From an uncultured Oscillibacter sp. (GTDB taxonomy: Bacteria > Bacillota > Clostridia > Oscillospirales > Oscillospiraceae), in contig CAJTJA010000034.1 in NCBI GenBank assembly GCA_910576845.1, positions 1 through 25,158 on the forward strand: DNA of 25,158 nt. The letters are read 5' to 3'. Below are positions 1-7,444 of the stretch, piece by piece. A program made the translations under genes and the position numbers. The notes under the pieces were generated by a model, which had not been told where the DNA came from, ran no database searches, and was given only the letters and a program-made list of their open reading frames with translations. Position 1 is the first letter of the stretch. Each line of letters starts with the position of its first letter.

Positions 1-604
1 TCTGGTTCGGGTGATAGACCGCTAAGATAGGCGTGCCGGAGTCCATCAGCAGCGCCTCCCCGCCATCCGCCGCCAAAGGCAGCGTCAGGACATTGGTCAT
101 GATCTCCAGCTTTAGGCGGCCGACGGCCTCCTGAATGTCGGTGGTGGTTGCCAGCCCCGGCGAGGCGGTGATATTCACTTGAAGCTCGCCGGAGACCGCC
201 AGCACCAGGGGATAGCTCCATACGCTGGCCGGGAAGCCGCTGCTGTATGCCGGCACCGCCTGGCGGAAGTCCCCCAGGGTGGCGTAGAGGAAATCCGTTT
301 CCTGCCCCGTCTCCGGGTCCTCCGCCCAGACCATGAATTCCGACAGGATGAACGTCTCCATTTCCGGGTAATCCTGGCTGGAATACCGGACCGTAAGGAA
401 CAGCCGGTCCCCCTCATGCCGCCGGTTCACGATGGACGCCCCGGACACATAGCAGATCAAATCGTGGGTTTTTGCCAGGTACTCGGCCCCGTCAATAAGC
501 CCGCTTCCCACCGCCGCCCGAGTCAGCTTCAGCGGCCTTCCAATGTCCAGGCACGCCGCCAGGACGGCCCGCCCATGAGTCGTGATTTTGTACCCGTAAT
601 CCAA
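1..604 (-). CDS. Phage tail fibre / tail-collar protein, N-terminal part (partial)
   Basis: The reading frame is open from a TTG start at 604 to the left edge (about 201 codons) and continues outside the window. AGGAGG lies 7 nt before the TTG. The N-terminus (DYGYKITTHGRAVLAACLD, then a segment ending AAVGSG) has the pattern of the phage tail-collar fibre N-terminal domain (DUF3751/PF12571 type), which attaches the fibre to the baseplate. Later residues include a beta-rich stretch (RLFLTVRYSSQDYPEMETF) typical of that domain. It is the last gene of the baseplate block, directly after the DUF2313 gene, where receptor-binding fibres are normally encoded. The distal receptor-binding part cannot be seen. 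Confidence 0.85.
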   Translation of the reverse strand, partial: MDYGYKITTHGRAVLAACLDIGRPLKLTRAAVGSGLIDGAEYLAKTHDLICYVSGASIVNRRHEGDRLFLTVRYSSQDYPEMETFILSEFMVWAEDPETGQETDFLYATLGDFRQAVPAYSSGFPASVWSYPLVLAVSGELQVNITASPGLATTTDIQEAVGRLKLEIMTNVLTLPLAADGGEALLMDSGTPILAVYHPNQ

Positions 605-619
605 ATAAACTCCTCCTTT

Positions 620-1228
620 CTATGTCTGTTCCGGTACCGGGGGTGCGGACGCCGCCGCCATACCGCCGCCCGCCCGGAGCGTGTCCAGCCGCTTCATCCC
701 GTCCGGAACCTCCGGGATGGGAAGAGTTGTCTGCGTCCCGAAGCCCCCGCCTATGCGCAAGGTTCCCCCCAGCTCCAGGAAAAATCGGAAGCCCCAGCCC
801 AGGTGGGCAGGCATAATCTCCCGCAGCGCCTCCGTCAGCCCCTCCAGGTTCCGGGGCACGCCGCCGGCTTCATCGAAGAAGACGTCCGCCCAGAACCGCT
901 CCGGGTGTTCCTCCACCTTTGCCGGGAGCCCGGCATAGATTTCGGCAACGCTCTCCACCAAAGAGACAGCCGAGACGTCCGCCCCCATAAGCCTGGACCG
1001 CACCCGGCTTCGCCGGGCCTCCAGGTCCTTCCCCGCCTCCGCCGGAAGGCCCAGGGTCCTCTCCCAGTACCGCAGGCCCCAGGAAGCCGTCTCCACACAG
1101 AGCTGATCCAAGGCGCTGTCCCGGGCCGTCCACAGCTCCAGAAGCTCCGGCTCCAGGGCCTCCTGGATGTCCCGGAACTCCGGCGACTCCCGCAGGAACC
1201 GGGGATACCTCTCGATAAAGGGCCTCAC
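620..1228 (-). CDS. xkdU: Baseplate wedge protein, DUF2313/YmfQ family (XkdU-like)
   Basis: 202 aa from a GTG start whose GTGA overlaps the stop codon of the baseplate J gene, so the two are probably translationally coupled. Proteins of this family are about 190-210 aa, follow baseplate J in PBSX-like tails and Mu-like phages, and help close the baseplate wedge and attach fibres. The N-terminal region (RPFIERYPRFLRESPEF) and the central segment (WERTLGLPAEAGKDLEARRS) match the family pattern of a short helical N-terminus followed by an ERxLGLP-like motif. The C-terminus is rich in Gly, Ala and Pro and probably flexible. Intact. Confidence 0.85.
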   Translation of the reverse strand: MRPFIERYPRFLRESPEFRDIQEALEPELLELWTARDSALDQLCVETASWGLRYWERTLGLPAEAGKDLEARRSRVRSRLMGADVSAVSLVESVAEIYAGLPAKVEEHPERFWADVFFDEAGGVPRNLEGLTEALREIMPAHLGWGFRFFLELGGTLRIGGGFGTQTTLPIPEVPDGMKRLDTLRAGGGMAAASAPPVPEQT

Positions 1229-2316
1229 GTCACAGCCACCTCCCTCAGCACCGGCGCCGAGCCTGCCGGGATGGTCAGGTTTTCCGTCCCGCCGTTCAGC
1301 TTCAGAGATGTGTAGTCCAGCACGCCGGGGACGGACAGCAGCAAAAAGGCAATCCGGTTGAACGGGACCTCATAGTTTCCCGCCTCCAGCGGCTCCAGCT
1401 GCAAGTCTACGTTTCCGCTGAAGGCGGCGGCGGCCAGGCTCTTGAGGTATGCGCGCACCGCCTCCTCCAGCGCCGCCCGGACGGAGGAAGCGCTCACGCC
1501 GCCTTCCAGGGTGACAGAGGCCGCCACGGCGACTTCCAGTGTCCCGGCGGCCTCCACGGTGACGGCGGGGCCGATGGGGCGCTCCGCCTCGATGTGGGCC
1601 GCGCAGGCCGCCACCGCCGCCTCTGTGGCGGGCTGGAGGTCCTGGTCCGCCACGATGACCTTCACCGTGCCGGGACCGTTCCATTTGCTGATAATCCTGG
1701 CCGCGCCGACGCCCTCCACCTCCTTGGCCCACCGCTGGTAGTGCCAGGGGTTTCCTGACGTGGCCGGCTTCCGCATCCGCTCCAGATACCGGGCAAGCAG
1801 CGCCTCGTCCGTCTCCGGGTCCGCGCCGCCGTCCGCCGCCTTGTTGGAAAATCCGGTCACGCCGCCGTAGTTCCGCAGAGCCGTCACGATCTCCCCGGCG
1901 GCGATGTTGTACGCGTCCCCGGGTTCCGCAGCGGCCAGCACCCCCTCCCCGGTCCCGTCCCGGATTTGGACGGAGTCCTCCAAGCAGAAGGCCAGGCCGG
2001 AAGCCGTGTAATAGACCGCCCCGGCGGGGATGGCCGCGCCGTCCATTCCGGTGAAACTGACGGCGCAGCGGGCCGCCGTTCCGGCCTTGCGGACGACGCC
2101 CACAATCCCCGCCTGTTTGTCAATGTAGGGCCCGCTGGTCTCGTCCACGTAAAACGCCGGGACCAACGCGTCCAGGCTGTGGTACGCCTCGCTGATCTCC
2201 TCCGCCGCCGCGGCGATGACGTCATAAGTGAAGCTGCCTTCCCGGGTCTGGAGGCCCGTTGTCAGGCGGCTCAGAATGCGTTTTCGAATTTTCTCCGGCG
2301 TCATGTCCTCATACAT
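1225..2316 (-). CDS. xkdT: Baseplate assembly protein J (gp47/XkdT-like)
   Basis: 363 aa, ATG start, overlapping the DUF2634 gene by 8 bp. Baseplate J-like proteins form the wedge around the tail hub in contractile tails. Visible family features: the N-terminal helix containing ILSRL, a segment reading AFYVDETSGPYIDKQAGIVG (the usual 'sGeyLDkrAaelGv' region), a Gly-rich beta domain with GEIVTAL, and TDEALLARYLERMRKP followed by GNPWHYQRWA, which is characteristic of the family. Length is normal. Six consecutive short overlaps in this part of the operon indicate one polycistronic late message. Confidence 0.95.
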   Translation of the reverse strand: MYEDMTPEKIRKRILSRLTTGLQTREGSFTYDVIAAAAEEISEAYHSLDALVPAFYVDETSGPYIDKQAGIVGVVRKAGTAARCAVSFTGMDGAAIPAGAVYYTASGLAFCLEDSVQIRDGTGEGVLAAAEPGDAYNIAAGEIVTALRNYGGVTGFSNKAADGGADPETDEALLARYLERMRKPATSGNPWHYQRWAKEVEGVGAARIISKWNGPGTVKVIVADQDLQPATEAAVAACAAHIEAERPIGPAVTVEAAGTLEVAVAASVTLEGGVSASSVRAALEEAVRAYLKSLAAAAFSGNVDLQLEPLEAGNYEVPFNRIAFLLLSVPGVLDYTSLKLNGGTENLTIPAGSAPVLREVAVT

Positions 2317-2731
2317 AAACCCGCACCTCCCCGTAAACTGTCTCCACCTCGCAGGAGATGGCCAAACCGTCGTTTTGAAACGTCACGTCCACCTGCCGCA
2401 CCGCCCGGATGTAGGGATTCACCGCCAGCGCCTCCCGGACATACCGCACAGCCTCGCTCCGCTTCACCGCCGGGGTGAAAGGCTTCCCGATGAGGCTTTC
2501 CACCTCGCTGCCATAGTCCCAGGTGTAGACGCTGTGGCGGAACCGGGCGGTCATCAGCGCTTTCCATATCCACACCTTCACTGCCCCGGCTCCCGCCGCC
2601 ATCACCGGCTTCCCTCCGGAAAAAACCGGCGTGCCCTTCTCAAAATCCCATGCCGCCTCCCTGCACAGCGGCAGCCTTTGCGGCTCCGCCTCCGCCGTCT
2701 CCGGCTGGATGATAGGGAAAATACCGCTCAT
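2309..2731 (-). CDS. xkdS: Baseplate protein, DUF2634 (XkdS-like, gp25-type)
   Basis: 140 aa. The ATG overlaps the stop of the DUF2577 gene in an ATGA. DUF2634 proteins are the Firmicute equivalents of the T4 gp25-type wedge component that starts sheath assembly. The core MKALMTARFRHSVYTWDYGSE-like region (here ALMTARFRHSVYTWDYGSEV) and the following segment with PFTPAVKRSEA and VREALAVNPYI are the recognisable family signature. Order DUF2577 - DUF2634 - baseplate J is the canonical PBSX arrangement. No damage seen. Confidence 0.93.
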   Translation of the reverse strand: MSGIFPIIQPETAEAEPQRLPLCREAAWDFEKGTPVFSGGKPVMAAGAGAVKVWIWKALMTARFRHSVYTWDYGSEVESLIGKPFTPAVKRSEAVRYVREALAVNPYIRAVRQVDVTFQNDGLAISCEVETVYGEVRVYV

Positions 2732-3150
2732 CCCGCTTTCACCACCTTGTCGATTACAAAAAATATCTGGTCGTCCTCCGTCAGCAGCAGCACCTCGTCC
2801 CCGGGCTTCAGTACCGGCTCCGCCTGCGTGGCCACGCAGCGGGGCGTGTACAGCGTGCCGGAGCTGGAGGCGGGGGACCCGCCGTGGGCGCTGATGGGAC
2901 AGGAGACGGACAGGGAGTACCGCTCCGCCACATCGGCGCAGTCCAGCCGCAGCAGCTCCTGGTGCTCCTTCACCAGCCTGTGGGAAATATAGAACCGGGC
3001 CGCCTCCTGGGGGGTTCCCGCCACATCCACCGCCAGCGGGTCCGCCGAGACGACGGTCCCCAGCCGCAGATGGGCGGGCCCCACGGGGCCCTTGGGTCCT
3101 CCGGCCTCCCGCATGAGGCCAATCATTTCACTGTAAGGGTCTTCCCGCAT
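2728..3150 (-). CDS. xkdR: DUF2577 tail protein (XkdR-like)
   Basis: 140 aa with ATG start preceded by GGAGTGATGAT, 4 nt after the XkdQ stop. The protein shows the family pattern of an N-terminal helix (MIGLMREAG), a beta-barrel core (LRLGTVVSADPLAVDVAGTP) and a C-terminal beta-rich segment with PGDEVLLLTEDDQIFFVID, typical of small OB-like baseplate hub or spike-associated proteins in PBSX-type tails. Its exact role is not established beyond baseplate hub association. Intact and in the expected position. Confidence 0.88.
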   Translation of the reverse strand: MREDPYSEMIGLMREAGGPKGPVGPAHLRLGTVVSADPLAVDVAGTPQEAARFYISHRLVKEHQELLRLDCADVAERYSLSVSCPISAHGGSPASSSGTLYTPRCVATQAEPVLKPGDEVLLLTEDDQIFFVIDKVVKAG

Positions 3151-3154
3151 ATCA

Positions 3155-4141
3155 TCACTCCTTCGGCAGGCTTCCCGCCGTCTGCTTGTCCATCAGATTC
3201 CGAAAATCCAGGGTCACCTTGGTCTGGTAGACGCCCCGCCGGACCGTATGGCTGTCCGCCGTGATCCAGAACAGGCCGTCCGTGCCGGTGACGGGCTCGT
3301 GAACCGCCACGGCCGTCCCGGTAATGAGCTTCACATTCCCCAGGCATTGGGCGGTAATCGTTGTGGATATCCCGTTCTGCTCCAGGATATCCCTGGCCGC
3401 GGCCTCCGGCTTCTCCCGCTCGCTGGCCTTGACGGCCTTCTGCATGAGGCCGTAAAGGGCGGCGTAATTTTCCGGGCTGTCGTACTGGGCCAGCTTCCGG
3501 AAGGCGTCGTCGTAGACCGCCACGCGGTTGACCATGTTCTCTATGCTCTCCGAAGAACGGCATGAAATCAGATTGCTCCCCGGGACCAGCCGGATGCTTT
3601 CCGTCCCGACGGCCTTCTCTACCACGGTCAGGTGGTTGGAGAGGAAGCGGATTTGATACTGCTTCCCGGTCTGCTCCGCCGCCAGGGTGTACATGGTCTG
3701 CATAATCTGATAGAGGCTCACACCCAGGAAATTCCGGCTCAGGGGAACCCCCGTGGCCGCCAAAGCCCCGCAGGGCACGCCGAACTCCCCGCAGAGCTGG
3801 GCGGTGACAGCCTCCGCCGTCTGATTGCGCACCGCCATATAGGTGCTGCTGCGCTTTAAGTACAGCCCATTGTCCAGGGCGGTGCAGTCGATGGTTTTCC
3901 CGGGGCTGTCCCGGCTCCTTGAGACGATATGCCCGGAGAACAGGATATCCGGCCCCAGGTAAAGCCGCGCCTGTCCCCCCAGCTCCGCCAGGGCCTCCGG
4001 CAGGACGGAGAACGTGAGCTGCCGGGCGCAGTCCCGATAGCTCCCGCTCCAGGTCTTCGCCTGGACCTTCTCCGTGATATGCTCCGTCCTGGTCCCGTCC
4101 AGGGACCACGTGCGGATTTTCAAAAGGTCGCCGTATGCCAC
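3155..4141 (-). CDS. xkdQ: Tail hub protein XkdQ-like (gp27/late control D type)
   Basis: I place the start at the GTG at 4141, because GAGGTGA lies about 5 nt upstream and the resulting 328 aa agrees with the usual XkdQ length of about 325. The same frame is open further up to a TTG at 4216, but that codon has no good ribosome binding site. XkdQ proteins form the trimeric hub at the tail tip that contacts the tube and the DUF2577/DUF2634 components. Visible family features are GDLLKIRTWSLDG at the N-terminus, a SGSYRDCARQLTFSV segment, and a C-terminal GLFWITADSHTV / VTLDF stretch. The 105 nt between this gene and the LysM gene hold no ORF. Confidence 0.9.
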   Translation of the reverse strand: MAYGDLLKIRTWSLDGTRTEHITEKVQAKTWSGSYRDCARQLTFSVLPEALAELGGQARLYLGPDILFSGHIVSRSRDSPGKTIDCTALDNGLYLKRSSTYMAVRNQTAEAVTAQLCGEFGVPCGALAATGVPLSRNFLGVSLYQIMQTMYTLAAEQTGKQYQIRFLSNHLTVVEKAVGTESIRLVPGSNLISCRSSESIENMVNRVAVYDDAFRKLAQYDSPENYAALYGLMQKAVKASEREKPEAAARDILEQNGISTTITAQCLGNVKLITGTAVAVHEPVTGTDGLFWITADSHTVRRGVYQTKVTLDFRNLMDKQTAGSLPKE

Positions 4142-4246
4142 AATCTCACCTCGTTTATTTGACATTTTGAGCCGCGTATGATATGGTATTGTAAAACTCT
4201 GTGAAAGCTCGGGCAAAGGCCCGGCGGGGAGCGGCCTCCGGCTCTT

Positions 4247-4885
4247 TTACAGGCTCTCCTTGTCCGGCAGCTTCACCACCTGGCCGGGGAAAATGAGGTT
4301 CGCGTTTTTAATGCCGTTGGCCTCCGCCAGCTTCCAGGCCAGCCGCCCGTCCCCATAGGTCCTCCGGCAGATGCCCCAGAGGGTGTCCCCCTTGACCACG
4401 GTGCAGGAGCCCTCCTCCTTTTTCTCCTGGGGCGCGGCCCGGGCCATGTTTCCGGTGTCCGGGTTCACCTCCGTGCTCTCCTCCGCCAGCTCCCGGTAAC
4501 GCCGCAGCTCCAGCGTGACGTACACGTCCCCGGTCCCGTCCTTCTGCCCGTGGCGCACAGGGCCCAGCAGCACCGGCAGGTTCACCGGCGTATCCGTGAC
4601 GATGAAGCGCAGCACGTCGCCGCCGTCGGACCACTCCGTCAGCCGGTCCACCGCGGCGTAGGGCTCCCCGGTCCAGCCGCCGGCGGCGTAGTTCCGCGCC
4701 GAGGAGGGCAGAAGGAACTCCAGCCGCTCGCTGAACAGCTGCCGCAGGCCGGGGAGGTTCACCTGTCCCGTGTCCGTCATGTCCAGGCTCTCCACCGCCC
4801 GCCCCGCCTCCACGTAGAACTCCCGCGGCGTCACGGGCATGACCAGCTCCTGGTTCGTTTTGACATTACGGAAAATAATCTGCAA
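4247..4885 (-). CDS. xkdP: LysM-domain tail protein (XkdP-like)
   Basis: 212 aa with TTG start; the start nearly abuts the tape-measure 1 stop, and GAGGAGG of its ribosome binding site lies inside the end of that gene. The N-terminal 140 aa form the XkdP-type tail domain (MPVTPREFYVEAGRAVESLD and LPSSARNYAAGGWTGEPY). Residues about 160-207 form a LysM module: TVVKGDTLWGICRRTYGDG, then a WKLAEANGI and PGQVVKLP ending. XkdP sits between the tape measure and XkdQ in PBSX-type tails; the LysM domain presumably contacts peptidoglycan when the tail penetrates the wall. Confidence 0.94.
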   Translation of the reverse strand: MQIIFRNVKTNQELVMPVTPREFYVEAGRAVESLDMTDTGQVNLPGLRQLFSERLEFLLPSSARNYAAGGWTGEPYAAVDRLTEWSDGGDVLRFIVTDTPVNLPVLLGPVRHGQKDGTGDVYVTLELRRYRELAEESTEVNPDTGNMARAAPQEKKEEGSCTVVKGDTLWGICRRTYGDGRLAWKLAEANGIKNANLIFPGQVVKLPDKESL

Positions 4886-4886
4886 A

Positions 4887-7094
4887 TCAGCCGCCTCCTC
4901 TCAGCATCGCCGTCCGGAGCTTTCGCGCCAGGGTCTCCGCGATAGCGTCCACATCGGAATCCCGGCGGACGTGGAACTCGTTCCCCGTCACCGTGACGCG
5001 CACGCCGCCCCGGTCCGTCCCCCGGGCCTCCGCCGCCGTCAGCACCCGCTCCCCCTGGTGGAGCAGGGCGGGGAAATTGTCATAGGGCACATACTCCAGG
5101 CCGAAGGCAAATCCCGTCTGGGGCGCCCCGTCCCTGGGCAGGCCGGAGGGGCTGCTGTTCATAGCTTCCTTTAAGAATTCCGGCGCTTCCCATGGCTTAT
5201 AAAGCATGGAGATGTCATTGTCTCCGCCCTCCTCCGTCCGGTCAATACCAAAAGGTTTCGAGTGGGAGTTCCCAGCCGCCCTGCCCTTGGAAAGGGCGTT
5301 GTTGATCCTCCAGGCATTCGTGGCGGAAACCATGACCTTCGTCAGGTCCCGGATGGCTTCGATCTGCTCGATCTCCGCCTCCACCTCCTTCTGGGCCCAC
5401 TCGCTGGACTCATAGGCGGCCTTTGCCAGGGCCTCGGCGTCCTCCCTCAGCTTCGTCATTTTCAGCCCGGCCTCCCGGCTGCCCTCGCCTTTTTGGTTGT
5501 AGATTTCCTCCGCCGCGGCGAACTCGGCCCGGAAGTTTTCCAGTTTTTCTATCTCCTTTTTGGAAAAAATGGTGTTCTCCTTGTCCAGGTCCCCCAGCAG
5601 CACGGCGCTGAGGGCCTCCCGCTGGTACTGGTCCCGGAGGTTCTCACTGTAAGCCTGAACCTCGCCCCCGATGGCGCCCACCTCCATCAGCTTATCCCCC
5701 AGGGCTCCGCTGTAGGCGGCGATGTCCGCCGCAAGGGCCTCTTTCCGGCCGTCGTCATACCGCTCCCCTTCGGAGACGGCTATGCTCTCTTTCCAGCTCT
5801 CCAGCATGCCGCTCAGCCCGGTGTAGGAGTCCGAGAGGCTGTCCGCCGCCTCGGGAAACGCGGTTTTCATGCGGTCATAAACCGCGTCCACCACCGCGCC
5901 GACCTCGCCGGCGCTCGCCGTTTGCAGCCTCTCCTGGACATCCTCCATGCCGGTCCCCAGCACCTCCGCCGCCGTCTCGTAGATATTGATTCCCATCTTT
6001 GACACGGACCGGGCCGTCCACACGTCCATCGTTCCGGAGAGCCGGGCGGTCTCCAGCAGGCCGGCGGCGGATTTTACCTGGCTGTCCGACAGGCCCAGCG
6101 CCGCCGCGGCGTTCGCCAGGCCGTTGATCCGGTCAATCGACTCCTGCGCGCTGAGGCCGAGACCCAGCATATCGCGAGACAGGCTCACCGCCGTATCATA
6201 GGAGAAGGGCGGCGTCCTGCCGATCTCCACCATGGCCGCCTGATAGCTCTCCGCCGCCGCCTGGTCCCCGCCCAGCAGGCTGGTCAGGGCCCGGAGATCG
6301 TTCTCCCGCCCCGCCGCCAGGGAAGAGCCCGCGGCGAGCCGCTCCGCCGCCGCGGCGTTGACATCCTCGTAAAGACCGCGGTAGTAGTCCTTGAAGGCGT
6401 CGTCCTTATCTTTTTCGACTTGGACGATGCCGTTGATCATACCCGTAGCTCCGCCTATGACGCCTCCAATTACGGCCCCCGGCAGTCCGAACAGGGCTCC
6501 CCCCGCCGCGCCGGCGGCGATCCCGGCCCCGATGCTGCTCGCTATCGTGCCCCCGGCGTCTCCCAGGGCGCTGTACACAAACGCCCCAGCGGCGTTGGCC
6601 GCCGTCTCCATGAACATCTTTCCCGTCCCGCTCTTGGACAGGAAGGACCAGACGCTCCCCTCCGGCGCCAGGGAGAGCCCGCCGTTTATGCCGCCGCCTC
6701 CCATTCCGCCTGCGCCGTCTTTCGCAGTCTCCATAGCCTCGCCGGAGCTTTCGGCCGCTTCGCCGACATTTTGAATCTGTTCCTCCGTCTCCTTCAGGGT
6801 CCTGGTTACCGCCTCCAGCTTCCGGCGGTAGTCCTCGTACTCCTGTCCCGCCAAAGACGCTTTCAGCGCGTCCGCCTGGTCCCTTGTGGCGGCGAACTGC
6901 TTCTGCGCGTCCAGCATGGCCTTGCGGGCCCGGTTGGTCTCCGCCTGCAACAGGGACTTTTCCCCGGATAAGCTGTGCAGCGTCTTCTCCAGGTGCTCCA
7001 CGTCCTTGTCAAACGCCTTGGTAACGTTCGACATGCTTTTCAGAACCGAGGAATACCGGTCGTCTATCTTTATGGCGAGAGATGCCTCAGGCAT
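4887..7094 (-). CDS. Tape-measure protein 1
   Basis: 735 aa, ATG start with GGAGGTGA 6 nt upstream. It sets tail-tube length during assembly and is ejected toward the target membrane during infection or killing. Residues 1-140 are a charged coiled coil; residues about 142-237 contain a Gly/Ala-rich hydrophobic region (GAGIAAGAAGGALFGLPGAV) likely to insert in membranes; residues about 237-664 are helical and, at DNA level, appear identical to tape measure 2; the last 71 residues (with YVPYDNFPALLHQGERVLT and AAEARGTD) are the conserved C-terminal motif found in many tape measures of this class. Tape measure 2 lacks that C-terminus, so this is probably the functional copy. Confidence 0.93.
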   Translation of the reverse strand: MPEASLAIKIDDRYSSVLKSMSNVTKAFDKDVEHLEKTLHSLSGEKSLLQAETNRARKAMLDAQKQFAATRDQADALKASLAGQEYEDYRRKLEAVTRTLKETEEQIQNVGEAAESSGEAMETAKDGAGGMGGGGINGGLSLAPEGSVWSFLSKSGTGKMFMETAANAAGAFVYSALGDAGGTIASSIGAGIAAGAAGGALFGLPGAVIGGVIGGATGMINGIVQVEKDKDDAFKDYYRGLYEDVNAAAAERLAAGSSLAAGRENDLRALTSLLGGDQAAAESYQAAMVEIGRTPPFSYDTAVSLSRDMLGLGLSAQESIDRINGLANAAAALGLSDSQVKSAAGLLETARLSGTMDVWTARSVSKMGINIYETAAEVLGTGMEDVQERLQTASAGEVGAVVDAVYDRMKTAFPEAADSLSDSYTGLSGMLESWKESIAVSEGERYDDGRKEALAADIAAYSGALGDKLMEVGAIGGEVQAYSENLRDQYQREALSAVLLGDLDKENTIFSKKEIEKLENFRAEFAAAEEIYNQKGEGSREAGLKMTKLREDAEALAKAAYESSEWAQKEVEAEIEQIEAIRDLTKVMVSATNAWRINNALSKGRAAGNSHSKPFGIDRTEEGGDNDISMLYKPWEAPEFLKEAMNSSPSGLPRDGAPQTGFAFGLEYVPYDNFPALLHQGERVLTAAEARGTDRGGVRVTVTGNEFHVRRDSDVDAIAETLARKLRTAMLRGGG
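5102..6386. repeat. Long direct repeat, copy 1 (inside tape measure 1)
   Basis: About 1,285 bp that reads identically to 7486-8770 (constant offset of 2,384). Protein and opposite-strand translations are the same through this block. On the low-coordinate side identity ends at the FAF codons where the two genes take different C-termini; on the high-coordinate side it decays into about 85% similarity and then none. Identity this long between tandem copies points to recent duplication or ongoing gene conversion. Confidence 0.95.
6848..6876. repeat. 29-bp tape-measure coding segment repeated at cassette joints
   Basis: The stretch encoding ADALKASLA (residues 74-82 of tape measure 1) is found again as 29 bp at 10228-10256 and as 22 bp at 7450-7471, in both cases just outside the terminator of an antisense membrane-protein gene. 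It is therefore a fragment of tape-measure coding sequence left at recombination joints. Confidence 0.85.
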
Positions 7095-7109
7095 AGAATC
7101 ACCTCCGTG

Positions 7110-7138
7110 TTGACATAATTGGTCTCAATCCTTATAAG
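7110..7138 (+). promoter_or_regulatory. Sigma70-type promoter of membrane-protein gene A
   Basis: TTGACA (7110-7115), 17-bp spacer, TATAAG (7133-7138). The -35 box lies immediately beside the tape-measure 1 ribosome binding site on the other strand, so transcription runs divergently from the tape-measure start. Near-consensus boxes suggest expression in the uninduced prophage. Confidence 0.85.
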
Positions 7139-7175
7139 TAATGGGCAGTTTTTGAAAGGATGGTATGACAGTCGT

Positions 7176-7385
7176 ATGTTAGGTTGGTTTTTATTGGGAT
7201 TTTTCTTTTTTGCATATCTTGCCTTTTTGTCCTTTGTTCCCTCTGACAACCCGAAATCCTTGCGTTCCCAGGTGCAGGAATTGTTAAAAAATGATTGGTA
7301 CTGGAGATTTTTAGTCCATCTCACTCTATGGGTCGGGGTGCCAATACTCATTTTACTTTTGATTTGGGAGATGTCGTTTCCCTGA
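7176..7385 (+). CDS. Small two-helix membrane protein A, antisense to the tail operon
   Basis: 69 aa. I choose the ATG at 7176 because it aligns with the start of copy C (both continue GWFL), although the ribosome binding site (GAAAGGATGG) is rather far upstream. Residues 2-20 are very hydrophobic (GWFLLGFFFFAYLAFLS), followed by a polar loop with PSDNPKSLRSQVQ and NDWYWRF, then a second helix (WVGVPILILLLIW). It is AT-richer than the flanking tail genes and lies on the opposite strand between two tape-measure genes, with its own promoter and terminator: a moron layout. Function unknown. By position and topology it could be a superinfection-exclusion or immunity protein acting against tape-measure or DNA entry; this is inference. 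Confidence 0.8.
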   Translation: MLGWFLLGFFFFAYLAFLSFVPSDNPKSLRSQVQELLKNDWYWRFLVHLTLWVGVPILILLLIWEMSFP

Positions 7386-7419
7386 CCCTCGCCGCCGTCC
7401 CTTTCATACGCCCATCCCC

Positions 7420-7442
7420 AAGGAGCCGCCCGGCTCCTTTTC
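7420..7442 (+). terminator. Intrinsic terminator of gene A
   Basis: AAGGAGCC-GCCC-GGCTCCTT stem-loop running into TTTT on the + strand. The same hairpin follows genes B and C. Read on the minus strand it lacks a U-tract, so it should stop the antisense transcript but not the tail message. Confidence 0.85.
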
Positions 7443-7444
7443 GC